Below are positions 37,401 through 46,245 of a stretch of 64,000 bases of DNA, piece after piece. Under the pieces are notes generated by a model that saw only the letters and a program-made list of their open reading frames with translations, was not told the DNA's origin and did no database searches. The translations under genes were made by a program, and so were the position numbers. Origin of the DNA: Microbacterium sp. LWO14-1.2 (GTDB taxonomy: Bacteria; Actinomycetota; Actinomycetes; Actinomycetales; Microbacteriaceae); the NCBI RefSeq assembly GCF_038397715.1, contig NZ_CP151633.1, positions 3,100,001 to 3,164,000 on the forward strand, written 5' to 3'. Within the stretch, counting starts at the first letter, position 1. Each line of letters begins with the position of its first letter.

Positions 37401-39038
37401 TCATTCGCCGGATTCGCGCTGCTCGCGCACCATCTCGACGACTTCTTCATACTGCGGCGCGTTCATGAAGTTGTCCACGGACACGTGCACGGAGTTCGGC
37501 GACTGCGCCTTCGCACGGTCGGTGAGCTGCTGCTGCGTGATCACGAGGTCGGCCGTGCCGTCGAGGTTGGCGATCGCCTGGTTGGTGACCGTGACGCCCT
37601 CGATGCCCGCCTTCTTGAACTTGTTGCGCAGCACGCTCGCGCCCATCGCCGACGAACCCATGCCCGCGTCGCACGCGAACACCACGTTCTGGATCGGGGT
37701 CGTCGCGACGGCCGTAGCCGTGCCCGTTCCTGCGGCGGCTCCGGCTGCGGCGGAGGATGCGCGCAGCGAGTCCATCGCGGCGGAGGACTTGCCCTTGTTC
37801 GCCTCGGTCTGCGCGATGGCCGCGCCGAAGGAGTCACCTTCGGCGGCCAGGTCGCGCTTGCGAGACGCACGCAGGATCACGGCGGTGATGAAGAACGTGA
37901 CCGCGGCGGCGATGAGCACCGAGAGGTAGACGACCAGGACGTTGCCGACCCCGCCGCCGAGCGCCGCCGCGGTCACGGCGATGATGCTGCCGGGAGCTGC
38001 CGGGAAACCGAGTCCGCCACCGAGCACCATGTTCGTGGTGACGCCCGCCGCACCACCCGCGATGAGCGCGAGGATCGTGGTGGGCTTGCTGAGCGCGTAC
38101 GGGAAGTAGATCTCGTGGATACCACCGAAGAACTGGATGATCGCGGCTCCGGGGGCGGAGGCCTTGGCCGCGCCGACACCGAAGAACGTGAACGCGAGGA
38201 GAAGGCCGAGGCCAGGTCCGGGGTTCGCTTCGATGAGGAACAGAATCGACTTCCCGGTGTCCGCAGCCTGCTCGATGCCGAGCGGCGTGAACACGCCGTG
38301 GTTGATGGCGTTGTTGAGGAAGAGCACCTTGGCCGGCTCGACGATGATCGAGACCACGGGCAGGAGGTTCAGCGAGACGAGCCAGTCGACGGCTGCACCG
38401 AGCACCGCACTGACACCGAGCATCACGGGACCGAAGGCGAAGAACCCGACGATCGCCAGGATCATGCCGAGGATGCCGGCGGAGAAGTTGTTCACGAGCA
38501 TCTCGAAGCCGGGGCGAATCTTGCCGTCCCACAGCTTGTCCATCTGCTTGGTGATCCACGCGGCGATCGGGCCCATGATCATGGCCCCGAGGAACATCGG
38601 GATGTTGGTGCCCACGATGACACCCATGGTCGCGATGGTCGCCACGACGCCGCCGCGCTCGCCGTAGACCATGCGGCCGGCGGTGTTGGCGATCAACAGG
38701 GGAAGGAGATACGTGACCATGGGGCCGACGAGGCCCACGTAGGCGAAGAAGTTCCCGCCGTCGCCCTCGGCGATCGCGGTCATGGCGCCGTTCCAGCCGA
38801 TCGCGGCCGAGTCACCTCCGCCGCCGATGATCTCGGCCACCGGAGCCCAGTGCCACGCGGAACCGAAGGGGCTGTCGGCGCCGAAGAATCCGGCGGGGAT
38901 GAACAGCATTGTGATGAAGCCCCACGCGATGAACGCCGCGATGTTGGGCATGATCATTCCGGACAGGAACGTGCCGAAGCGCTGCACGCCTGTTCGGAGA
39001 CCGCCTGATCTGGTGGCGGCCGGTGACGTCGTCGTCAT
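37401..39038 (-). CDS. mtlA: Mannitol PTS EIIBC (CB) component
   Basis: 545 residues. The IIC domain (about 1-345) has eight or so membrane segments and the conserved FFGGIHEIYFPYAL motif with the substrate-site Glu. A linker of about 70 residues leads to the IIB domain, whose phosphocysteine is in VVFACDAGMGSSAMGASVL. It transports and phosphorylates mannitol. The IIA domain found at the C terminus of E. coli MtlA is a separate gene (mtlF) here. The ATG overlaps the ptsI stop by 4 bp. Confidence 0.95.
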   Translation of the reverse strand: MTTTSPAATRSGGLRTGVQRFGTFLSGMIMPNIAAFIAWGFITMLFIPAGFFGADSPFGSAWHWAPVAEIIGGGGDSAAIGWNGAMTAIAEGDGGNFFAYVGLVGPMVTYLLPLLIANTAGRMVYGERGGVVATIATMGVIVGTNIPMFLGAMIMGPIAAWITKQMDKLWDGKIRPGFEMLVNNFSAGILGMILAIVGFFAFGPVMLGVSAVLGAAVDWLVSLNLLPVVSIIVEPAKVLFLNNAINHGVFTPLGIEQAADTGKSILFLIEANPGPGLGLLLAFTFFGVGAAKASAPGAAIIQFFGGIHEIYFPYALSKPTTILALIAGGAAGVTTNMVLGGGLGFPAAPGSIIAVTAAALGGGVGNVLVVYLSVLIAAAVTFFITAVILRASRKRDLAAEGDSFGAAIAQTEANKGKSSAAMDSLRASSAAAGAAAGTGTATAVATTPIQNVVFACDAGMGSSAMGASVLRNKFKKAGIEGVTVTNQAIANLDGTADLVITQQQLTDRAKAQSPNSVHVSVDNFMNAPQYEEVVEMVREQRESGE

Positions 39039-40717
39039 GATGTCGTCTCTTTCTGGTGAGGGAGGGTAGCTGTGGCTTCGACCACCGCGTGGCGCGCACC
39101 GGCGGCGTCGTCGGCCGCCAGTGCCCGTTCGGCGAGGCTCCGCGCCTCGTCGAGGGTTCGTTGGGACAGGGTGTGGCGCACGTCCGCCAGGGCGGACGGG
39201 GCCATCGACAGGCTCGTCGCGCCGAGGCCGACGAGCACGACGGCGAGCAGCGGGTCTGCTGCCGCCTCGCCGCAGATGCCGACGGGCTTGCCGAGGCGAG
39301 CGCCCGCGTCACCGACCTCCCTGACCAGGCGCAGCACGGCGGGGTGCCACGGGTCCTGGAAACCGGCGACCGAACCGAGGAGGCGGTCGGCGGCCATCGT
39401 GTACTGCGTGAGGTCGTTGGTGCCGATGGAGGCGAAGTCGGCGTGTGCGAGCACGCGGTCGGCGAGGAGAGCGCTGGACGGCACCTCGACCATGACGCCG
39501 GCCGTCTTGAGCCCGTACTCGCGCGCGAGACCGGTGAAGTAGGCGGTCTCCTCGACGGTGGCGACCATCGGGGCCATGACCCACAGCTCGGCCTCGGTCT
39601 CGGCATCCGCCTCCGCGAGCGCAGTGAGCTGCTCGCGGAGGATGTCCTCGCTCGCGCGGAGCGCGCGGAGCCCGCGCAGTCCGAGAGCCGGGTTCTCCTC
39701 GTGCGCGTCGTTGAGGAACGCGAGGGGCTTGTCGGCGCCGGCGTCGAGCATGCGCACGACGACCTTCTTGCCGGGGAACGCGGCCAGCAGCTCGCGATAC
39801 GCCTCGCGTTGCTGCGCGACCGTCGGCGCCTGCGACGACGACAGGAACAGGAATTCGGTGCGGAACAGCCCGACGCCCTCGGCCCCGCGTTCGACGGCAT
39901 CGGCTGCGTCTGCAGGCTTTCCCAGGTTCGCCAGCAGCGGGATCAGCGTGCCGTCGGCGAGGGCGCCGGGAGTCAGGGGTGCGGCGTCCGCCGAGCGGCG
40001 GGCCGCGGCGCGCTGTTCGGCGCGCTCCTTCTCGTCGTCTGACGGGTCGACCGTGACGATGCCGGCCGCTGCGTCGACGATGACCGGCTGGCCGGTCGAG
40101 AGATCGGATGCCGCGGCCGCGCCGACGATCGCGACGATGCCCTTCTCGCGGGCGAGGATCGCGGTGTGCGAGGTGGGACCGCCGTCGAACGTGACGAGGG
40201 CGAGCACCTGATCGAGGTTCAACAACGCCGTGTCGGCCGGCGCGAGGTCGCGGGCGACGAGCACGAACGGGTGACCGGGATCGGGGACACCGGGTGCGTC
40301 GACGCCGCGCAGACGGGCCAGCACGCGCTGGGCGATGTCGTCGAGGTCGGCGGCGCGCTCGCCGAGATACCCGCCGACGGCCTCGAGGGTCGCGCGGAAG
40401 CCCGCGAACGCGTCGTGCACGGCCCATTCGGCCGTCGCACCGTCGTCGATGCGGGCGTCGACCTCGTCCTGCAGCGTCGGATCCTCGGCGATCATCGCCT
40501 GAGCCTCGAGCACCTCCTGCGCCGATCCGCCGGCGGTCTCCCCGCGGGCGTTCAACTCCGCGGCGACGGCGGCGATCGCCTCGCGGACGCGGGTGCGCTC
40601 GGCATCGGCGCCCTGCGTGCTCGGCGTGCTGTCGGGCGCGGGCAGCGCCTCGGTCATCCGGACGACCGGCCCCTGGGCCACACCGAGACCGATACCGACT
40701 CCGCGGAGCTCGGTCAT
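39035..40717 (-). CDS. ptsI: PTS enzyme I (phosphoenolpyruvate-protein phosphotransferase)
   Basis: 560 residues. The N-terminal phosphohistidine is in FDGGPTSHTAILAREKG (His about 184). The C-terminal PEP-binding barrel shows EGVGLFRTEFLFL, MVEVPSSALLADR and the end region GICGEAAADPLL with the active Cys. It takes phosphate from PEP and hands it to HPr. It is encoded inside the mannitol operon, coupled on both sides by 4-bp overlaps (ptsH before, mtlA after), rather than at a separate general PTS locus. Confidence 0.95.
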   Translation of the reverse strand: MTELRGVGIGLGVAQGPVVRMTEALPAPDSTPSTQGADAERTRVREAIAAVAAELNARGETAGGSAQEVLEAQAMIAEDPTLQDEVDARIDDGATAEWAVHDAFAGFRATLEAVGGYLGERAADLDDIAQRVLARLRGVDAPGVPDPGHPFVLVARDLAPADTALLNLDQVLALVTFDGGPTSHTAILAREKGIVAIVGAAAASDLSTGQPVIVDAAAGIVTVDPSDDEKERAEQRAAARRSADAAPLTPGALADGTLIPLLANLGKPADAADAVERGAEGVGLFRTEFLFLSSSQAPTVAQQREAYRELLAAFPGKKVVVRMLDAGADKPLAFLNDAHEENPALGLRGLRALRASEDILREQLTALAEADAETEAELWVMAPMVATVEETAYFTGLAREYGLKTAGVMVEVPSSALLADRVLAHADFASIGTNDLTQYTMAADRLLGSVAGFQDPWHPAVLRLVREVGDAGARLGKPVGICGEAAADPLLAVVLVGLGATSLSMAPSALADVRHTLSQRTLDEARSLAERALAADDAAGARHAVVEATATLPHQKETTS

Positions 40718-40992
40718 ACGGTCGCCTCGTCGTGGTCGGTCGTGAGCAGCTCCGTGAGCGTGTCGAGCACGTTCTCTGCGTTGTCGCCGTCGGCGGTGAG
40801 CGTGACGTAGTCGCCGTGTTCGATCGCGAGGGCGATGACGCCGAGGATGCTGGCGGCGTTGACGGCCTTACCCGAGTCCTTCGCGATGGTGACAGCGATG
40901 CCCGACTCCTTCGCCGCCTGCGCGAAGAGCTTGGCGGGGCGGGCGTGAAGGCCGTGCGACGAGCCGATCCGGACGGTACGGGAAACGGTCAT
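40714..40992 (-). CDS. ptsH: Phosphocarrier protein HPr
   Basis: 92 residues. The phosphorylation site is GSSHGLHARPA with His16; the regulatory serine region is NAASILGVIALAIEHGD with Ser48. The ATG at 40992 overlaps the upstream IIB gene's stop, and its own stop overlaps ptsI. A longer in-frame reading exists but runs through the IIB gene. It carries phosphate from enzyme I to MtlF and possibly to the regulator at 41469. Confidence 0.94.
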   Translation of the reverse strand: MTVSRTVRIGSSHGLHARPAKLFAQAAKESGIAVTIAKDSGKAVNAASILGVIALAIEHGDYVTLTADGDNAENVLDTLTELLTTDHDEATV

Positions 40993-41303
40993 GATGTTCC
41001 TTTCGGGGTGTTCCTGACGTCGATGATCGAGCGGGCGAACGCGAGCGTGCGCGTGCCGTCCCTGTCTGCGAAGACATCTGCGGGCAGCACGGCGACGGGC
41101 GCCATGACGGCGTCGCGGATGCTGTCGAGACGGTCGGCGAAGTGAGGACCGAGGAGGACGAGGTCGTGGTCGCCGCCGTACACGGACTGCTCGGTGCCGG
41201 CCTTCGCCTGCCACTCCAGCCCGGCGTCGGCCGCTGCACGCCGCAATCGTTGCGCGACGAACGTGCTCGACGCGCCGGCGCCGCACACCACGAGGATCCT
41301 CAT
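40989..41303 (-). CDS. Stand-alone PTS IIB-like protein
   Basis: 104 residues. The N terminus MRILVVCGAGASSTFVAQRL is the P-loop of the lactose/cellobiose IIB family with a phosphorylatable Cys7. It is the first gene of the operon IIB-ptsH-ptsI-mtlA-mtlF-mtlD. MtlA has its own IIB domain, and no matching IIC is encoded in the window, so this IIB has no obvious transport partner. It could serve the divergent PRD regulator as a phosphate donor or relay, or a transporter elsewhere; both are guesses. The ATG is chosen by family alignment; GGAAGGTGG lies upstream. Confidence 0.8.
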   Translation of the reverse strand: MRILVVCGAGASSTFVAQRLRRAAADAGLEWQAKAGTEQSVYGGDHDLVLLGPHFADRLDSIRDAVMAPVAVLPADVFADRDGTRTLAFARSIIDVRNTPKGTS

Positions 41304-41330
41304 CGATGCCACCTTCCTGAGAACATTCTG

Positions 41331-41390
41331 GGAACAGATGCTTCCGGGGTGCCAACACGTTCCTTTCCGCCCCCGCGGAACGCCCGTTCC
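41331..41390. promoter_or_regulatory. Repeated GGAAC/GTTCC half-sites upstream of the PTS operon
   Basis: The 165-bp divergent gap between the IIB gene and the PRD regulator contains GGAAC (41331), GTTCC (41359), GGAAC (41377) and GTTCC (41386). The last two form GGAAC-GCCC-GTTCC. These look like binding sites of the PRD regulator (inference). Confidence 0.5.
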
Positions 41391-41468
41391 GACGCATGCC
41401 GCTCCGGTAGCTGACATCATGGGAATCACGTCACGGACAGTGCAGTCAGCACGGGAGCGGGGAGGATC

Positions 41469-43391
41469 ATGTCGCGGCAGCGCCAGGACCAGCTCCTCTC
41501 CACCCTGCTGCGTCAGGCGTCGTGGGCGACGGCGGCGAGTCTCGCCGACCAGCTGGGCGTGACGCCGCGGAGCGTCCGGTCCTACGTCTCGGCCGTGAAC
41601 GCGCGCACGCCAGGAGCCGACGCGATCGAATCAGGGCCGGCGGGGTACCGTGCGGGTCCGGCGGCGCGCGACGCACTGCGCGCACGACAGGCGGGGGAGT
41701 CGGCACCGCGTGACCGCCTGCACGCGCTCATCCGCGCGCTGCTCGACGATCCTTCCGGGATCGACGTCTTCGCCATGGCGGAACGCCTGCACGTCAGCGA
41801 GGCGACGCTCGAGTCAGATCTGGCGCGAGTGCGCGGTCTGCTCGACGACACCGACCTCGCGCTCGACCGCGACCGCGAGGTGGTCCGGCTGCGGGGCAAC
41901 GAAGCGGCACAGCGCCGTCTGCTGAGCAGGCTCGCACACGACGAGATGGATGCCGCGTCGTTCCACCCCGAGACCTTCCGCCGCGCGCTCGCCGGCAGCG
42001 CCGTGTCGGCGCAGGCCGTCGCTCCTTTCAAGTCGGAGCTCGTCCGCGAGCTGGGAGCACTCGGCTACTTCGTGAACGAGCTCGCCATCTCCGACGTCCT
42101 GCTGCACATCGCGATCGCCGCCGATCGGGTGGCATCCGGGCACGCCCTCGAATCGGCATCCACGACTGCGCGTCCCGAGATCCCCGAGGTCGGCGCGATC
42201 ATCGCCCGCCTCGCTCAGGACCACTTCGCCGTCGCGCTGGGAGAGGGCGACAGCGGGCACCTGGCGTCGCTCGTCCTCACCCGCATCGTCGCGCCGGGTC
42301 AGGACGCGACGGGGGAGGTCGCGCGCAGCGGCGTCGACCCGGCGGTGGAGTCCGCCGTCCGCGACGAGATCGCGCGCGCCGCCGACGACTTCCAGGTCGA
42401 TCTGCTCGACGAGACGTTCGTGCTGCGGCTGGCGCTGCACGTCCAGAACCTGCTGCGGCGGGCGGAGGAGAGCGCGCTCACCCGCAATCCGCTCACGCGG
42501 TCGCTGAAGACCTCCTACCCCATGATCTTCGAGGTCGCCGTCTCGATCGCGAGCGGGCTCCACGACCGGCTCGGCACACCGATCCACGACGACGAGATCG
42601 CCTACATCGCCATGCACGTGGGCGGCAGGCTCGAACGCAGCCGCAAGGCCGAGTCGATCCTCACAGCCACGATCGTCTGCCCCGGCTACTACGAGCTGCA
42701 CGAGCTGCTGCGGTCCAGCGTCGACCGTTCGCTCGGCTCGGCGATCGAGGTCACGAGCGTCGTGACCAACGTCGATCCCGACTGGGCGTCGTTCGACACC
42801 GACCTCGTGCTCAGCACGATCGAGCCGGGCGCGACCGGCGATCGCTTCGTGCGCATCCAGCCCTTCCTCACGGATGCCGATGTCGACCGCATCCAGCAGG
42901 CGGCCGCCCGTGTGCGGCGGGCGCGCCGTCTCGCGCGACTGCGGACCGAGCTCGCGCGCTATTTCGTCGCCGAGGCGTTCGTGCATCCGCTCCCCGACGA
43001 GGGCGAGGAGGCGATCATCCGACGCCTCGGCGGACTGCTTGCGAACGCAGGACTCATCGGCGCGGACTACATCGAGAACACCATCGCCAGGGAGCGCATG
43101 TCGTCGACCGCGTTCACGGATGCTCTCGCCGTGCCCCACGCTCTGCAGATGACGGCGGCGCGCACCGCCATCGCGATCGGCGTCGCCGACGGATCGGCGG
43201 CATGGGGGGAGGGGCGCGTGCAGGTCGTCGCGCTCGCCGCGTTCAGCGAGAGCGACCGCGCCGCGTTCCAGACCGTGTTCGAGCAGCTCGTCGAGGTGTT
43301 CAGCGAGCGGGAGAGCGTGCAGCGCATCGTGCGCCGGGGCACGACCTACGAGGCCTTCCTCGACGAGCTCGTCGCCGTGATCGACGGCTGA
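41469..43391 (+). CDS. mtlR: PRD-containing transcriptional activator (MtlR/BglG type)
   Basis: 640 residues. The order of domains is two N-terminal helix-turn-helices (about 1-60 and 85-140), PRD1 (about 185-290, DVLLHIAIAADR), PRD2 (about 295-400, DDEIAYIAMHVGGRLER), an EIIB-like module (Cys about 404 in TIVCPGYY) and an EIIA-like module (about 500-640, His about 557 in DALAVPHALQM). This is the MtlR/LicR activator layout, controlled by PTS phosphorylation. DNA-binding rather than RNA-binding N-terminal domains argue against antitermination. It is divergent from the mannitol operon, its probable target. GGGGAGGA lies just before the ATG. Confidence 0.9.
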   Translation: MSRQRQDQLLSTLLRQASWATAASLADQLGVTPRSVRSYVSAVNARTPGADAIESGPAGYRAGPAARDALRARQAGESAPRDRLHALIRALLDDPSGIDVFAMAERLHVSEATLESDLARVRGLLDDTDLALDRDREVVRLRGNEAAQRRLLSRLAHDEMDAASFHPETFRRALAGSAVSAQAVAPFKSELVRELGALGYFVNELAISDVLLHIAIAADRVASGHALESASTTARPEIPEVGAIIARLAQDHFAVALGEGDSGHLASLVLTRIVAPGQDATGEVARSGVDPAVESAVRDEIARAADDFQVDLLDETFVLRLALHVQNLLRRAEESALTRNPLTRSLKTSYPMIFEVAVSIASGLHDRLGTPIHDDEIAYIAMHVGGRLERSRKAESILTATIVCPGYYELHELLRSSVDRSLGSAIEVTSVVTNVDPDWASFDTDLVLSTIEPGATGDRFVRIQPFLTDADVDRIQQAAARVRRARRLARLRTELARYFVAEAFVHPLPDEGEEAIIRRLGGLLANAGLIGADYIENTIARERMSSTAFTDALAVPHALQMTAARTAIAIGVADGSAAWGEGRVQVVALAAFSESDRAAFQTVFEQLVEVFSERESVQRIVRRGTTYEAFLDELVAVIDG

Positions 43392-43417
43392 TCGCTCGGC
43401 CTCTGCGACGGGTCCGG

Positions 43418-43681
43418 TCAGCGACGGGGGTCGAGCACCTCGACGAGTGTGTCGAGCACGGCATCCGCGCGCGTCGACTCGGCCGTCTCGAGCACGACGG
43501 CGTCGCCCTCGGCGAGGCCCAGGTCCATGATCGCGAGCACGCTGCTGAGGTCGACCACCGAGCCCGTCGTCGTCGTGAGCGTCACCGGGTGGGGGTGCGC
43601 CCGCACGAGTCGGACGAGCTCGGCGACGGGCCGGGCGTGCACGCCGTTGTGCGCGCTGATGACCACGTGTCTCTTCGGCAT
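43418..43681 (-). CDS. Second HPr-family phosphocarrier protein
   Basis: 87 residues. His15 lies in AHNGVHARPVAEL and Ser46 in VVDLSSVLAIMDLGLAEGD, so both phosphorylation sites keep classical HPr numbering. It shares clear but limited identity with the HPr at 40714. It is the third gene of an operon behind PNP and a sugar-phosphate mutase, 6 bp after the mutase stop, and converges on mtlR. A role in linking nucleoside use to PTS regulation, or in a second phosphotransfer chain, is inferred only from position. Confidence 0.88.
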   Translation of the reverse strand: MPKRHVVISAHNGVHARPVAELVRLVRAHPHPVTLTTTTGSVVDLSSVLAIMDLGLAEGDAVVLETAESTRADAVLDTLVEVLDPRR

Positions 43682-43687
43682 GGCGTC

Positions 43688-45358
43688 CTAGGACCGCTCC
43701 GCCAGGAGTGCCCGCACCGCGCTCTCGAGTTCGTGCACCCGCTCGGCCGCCTGCGCGGCGGACTCGCCCGCCGCGTCGATGTAGACCTTGAGCTTGGGCT
43801 CGGTGCCGCTGGGGCGCACGATGATGCGTGACCCGTCGGCCAGCCGATAGCGCAGGACGTCGCCGGAGGGCTGCCCCTCCGCCGCGCGCAGCAGGTCGTC
43901 CGCCGACGAGACCGCCTGCGACCCGAAGCCGGTGGGCGCCGATGCGCGCAGCGAGGACATGACCTTCCCGATCACCGACAGGTCGTCCACGCGCACGGAC
44001 ACCTGACCGCTGGAGTAGTGGCCGTAGGTGTCGCCGAGCTCGCTGAGCAGGCCCGCGAGGTCGGTGCCGCGGTCCCGCGCCTCGGCGGCGAGGCCGAGGA
44101 TCGCGACGACGCCCGAGATCCCGTCCTTGTCCCGCACGGTGCCGGGGTTGACGAGGTAGCCGAGGGCCTCCTCGAAGCCGAACACGATGCCCGGAGCGCG
44201 GGAGATCCACTTGAAGCCCGTGAGGGTCTCGTGGAAGTCGAGTCCGTGGTGCGCGGCGATCGCTCCGAGCCCGGGCGACGACACGAGCGAGCAGGCCAGG
44301 GAGGCGCCCGGTGTCCCTGCGGCAGCGCGTGCCGCACGGGCGCCGAGCAGCAGGCCCACCTCGTTGCCGGACAGCCTGCGCCAGCCGTTCTCGGCATCCG
44401 CATCGGGGATCGCCACCGCGAGGCGGTCGGCGTCGGGGTCGTTCGCCAGGATGAAGTCGGCCTGCACCCGTCGCGCCTTCGCGAACGACAGGTCCATCGC
44501 GCCCGGCTCCTCCGGGTTGGGGAACGACACGGTGCGGAAGGTCGCGTCCGGCTCGAGCTGTTCGCCGACGACCATCGGCTGCGGGTATCCGGCGGCGCGG
44601 ACGATGCGAGACACCGTCTCCCATCCCACGCCGTGCATGGCGGTGTAGACCCAGCGGAGGCCGGATGCCGACGCCGGTGCCGGTGCGACGGACGCCGTCG
44701 CGGTCACGTACGCCTCGACGACCTCTTCGCCGGCCGTTTCGTACGACGTCGAGCGCGGAAGCGCCGTGACATCCCCGGCGTCGGCGATGCGCTGGATGTG
44801 CGCCGCGATCTCGGCATCCGCGGGGGACACGATCTGCGAACCCTGGTCCGCTCCACCGAGGTACACCTTGTAGCCGTTGTCGTTCGGCGGATTGTGCGAC
44901 GCGGTCACCATGACACCGGCGTCCGCACCGAGGTGCCGCACAGCGAACGCGAGCACGGGGGTCGGGAGCAGGCGGGGGAGGATGATCGCCCGCAGTCCCG
45001 CCCCCGCGAACAGCTCGGCGGAGTCGGTCGCGAACACACGCGAGTTGCGGCGCCCGTCGTACCCGATGACGACCGTCGGCGTGCCGCCCTCCGCGCGCTC
45101 GCGGAGGTAGGACGCGAACCCGGCGGCCGCCTGCGCGACGAGCACACGGTTCATCCGGTTGCTGCCGGCGCCGAGCGCGCCGCGGAGTCCGGCCGTGCCG
45201 AACGCCAGGCGCGAGCCGAACCGATCGTCGAGGTCGGCGACCGCCGCTGCGTCACCGGAGGCCGCACGAGTGATCACCCCGGCAAGCTCGTCGCGGGTCT
45301 CGTGATCGGGGTCCTGCCGCAGCCAGGCGCGCGCCTGCTCGAGGCGCTGCTCGCTCAC
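43688..45358 (-). CDS. Phospho-sugar mutase (phosphomannomutase/phosphoglucomutase family)
   Basis: 556 residues, the long PGM2-like type of the alpha-D-phosphohexomutase superfamily. The phosphoserine is in VMVTASHNPPNDNGYK (about Ser152). The metal loop is ANDPDADRLAVAI, the sugar loop GFEEALGYLV, and the phosphate-binding site RPSGTEPKLKVY. Its start overlaps the PNP stop by 4 bp. Because PNP and DeoA release ribose 1-phosphate and no deoB is present in the window, it may work mainly as a phosphopentomutase, as PGM2-type enzymes can; alternatively it acts on hexoses for manC. Confidence 0.9.
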   Translation of the reverse strand: MSEQRLEQARAWLRQDPDHETRDELAGVITRAASGDAAAVADLDDRFGSRLAFGTAGLRGALGAGSNRMNRVLVAQAAAGFASYLRERAEGGTPTVVIGYDGRRNSRVFATDSAELFAGAGLRAIILPRLLPTPVLAFAVRHLGADAGVMVTASHNPPNDNGYKVYLGGADQGSQIVSPADAEIAAHIQRIADAGDVTALPRSTSYETAGEEVVEAYVTATASVAPAPASASGLRWVYTAMHGVGWETVSRIVRAAGYPQPMVVGEQLEPDATFRTVSFPNPEEPGAMDLSFAKARRVQADFILANDPDADRLAVAIPDADAENGWRRLSGNEVGLLLGARAARAAAGTPGASLACSLVSSPGLGAIAAHHGLDFHETLTGFKWISRAPGIVFGFEEALGYLVNPGTVRDKDGISGVVAILGLAAEARDRGTDLAGLLSELGDTYGHYSSGQVSVRVDDLSVIGKVMSSLRASAPTGFGSQAVSSADDLLRAAEGQPSGDVLRYRLADGSRIIVRPSGTEPKLKVYIDAAGESAAQAAERVHELESAVRALLAERS

Positions 45359-46188
45359 AGCGCCTCGACCACTCGGGCCAGCAGCGCCGAGATGACGGGC
45401 TCGGCCTCACGGCCCGCCTCGATCACCTCCGCGTGACTGAGCGGTGTCTTCTGGATGCCGGCGGCGAGGTTCGTGATCAGCGAGAAGCCGAGGATCTCCA
45501 TCCCCGCCTCGCGCGCGGCGATCGCCTCGAGGGCGGTCGACATGCCGACGATGTGCCCGCCGATGTGCTTCGCCATCTGCACCTCGGCCGGCGTCTCGTA
45601 GTGCGGTCCGCGGAACTGCGTGTACACGCCCTCGTCGAGGGACGGGTCGACGCTGCGCGCGACGTCGCGCAGGCGAGACGAATACAGATCGGTGAGGTCG
45701 ATGAAGGTCGCGCCCTCGAGCGGCGAGTCGGCCGTGAGGTTGATGTGGTCGCTGATGAGCACCGGCTGGCCCGGCTTCCACGTCTCGCGCACGCCGCCCG
45801 CGCCGTTCGTGAGGACCATGATCCCCGCCCCCGTGGCCGCGGCTGTGCGGACGGAGTGGACGACACGACGGACACCGTGCCCCTCGTAGTAGTGCGTGCG
45901 AGCGCCGATCACGAGGACGTTCTTGCCGTCGGGCGTGCGGATGCTGCGGAGCGTGCCGACGTGTCCCTCGAGCGCCGGCTTCGAGAAGCCGGTGACCTCG
46001 GTCGCCGGGATCGTGGCGACGGTCTCGCCGATGATGTCGGCCGCCTTGCCCCACCCGCTGCCGAGCGTCAGGGCGATGTCGTGCTTCTCGACGCCGGTGA
46101 GCCGGGCGATGTCCGCGGCCGCTGCGGCTGCGACCTCGAAGGGGTTCGCATTCGGGTCGTCGAGGGGGTTGCTGTGGTTTTCAGGCAT
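45355..46188 (-). CDS. punA: Purine nucleoside phosphorylase
   Basis: 277 residues of the trimeric PNP/MTAP family. LTLGSGWGKAAD and ARTHYYEGHG bind phosphate; VYTQFRGPHYETPAEVQM and GMSTALEAIAAREAGM form the purine site; SLITNLAAGIQ follows. It cleaves inosine and guanosine to base and ribose 1-phosphate and fits with adenosine deaminase at 32.6 kb. It leads the PNP-mutase-HPr operon. TAGAGT 6 nt before the ATG suggests a leaderless mRNA. Confidence 0.94.
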   Translation of the reverse strand: MPENHSNPLDDPNANPFEVAAAAAADIARLTGVEKHDIALTLGSGWGKAADIIGETVATIPATEVTGFSKPALEGHVGTLRSIRTPDGKNVLVIGARTHYYEGHGVRRVVHSVRTAAATGAGIMVLTNGAGGVRETWKPGQPVLISDHINLTADSPLEGATFIDLTDLYSSRLRDVARSVDPSLDEGVYTQFRGPHYETPAEVQMAKHIGGHIVGMSTALEAIAAREAGMEILGFSLITNLAAGIQKTPLSHAEVIEAGREAEPVISALLARVVEAL

Positions 46189-46194
46189 GGATCC

Positions 46195-46200
46195 ACTCTA
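46195..46200 (-). promoter_or_regulatory. -10 box (leaderless) of the PNP operon
   Basis: TAGAGT on the minus strand, 6 nt before the ATG at 46188. Confidence 0.5.
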
Positions 46201-46245
46201 GGAAGGTGGACGGCCGGGTGCCAGGATTGCGGGAGAATGGGAGGC

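Noticed and set aside
41469..43391. RNA-binding antiterminator of the BglG type
   Set aside because: The N terminus has DNA-binding helix-turn-helix domains rather than a CAT RNA-binding domain, and IIB/IIA-like modules follow the PRDs as in MtlR activators.
41814..44624. A 936-codon minus-strand open frame
   Set aside because: It crosses the PRD activator, the second HPr gene and part of the mutase in wrong frames; all three of those genes have clear motifs.
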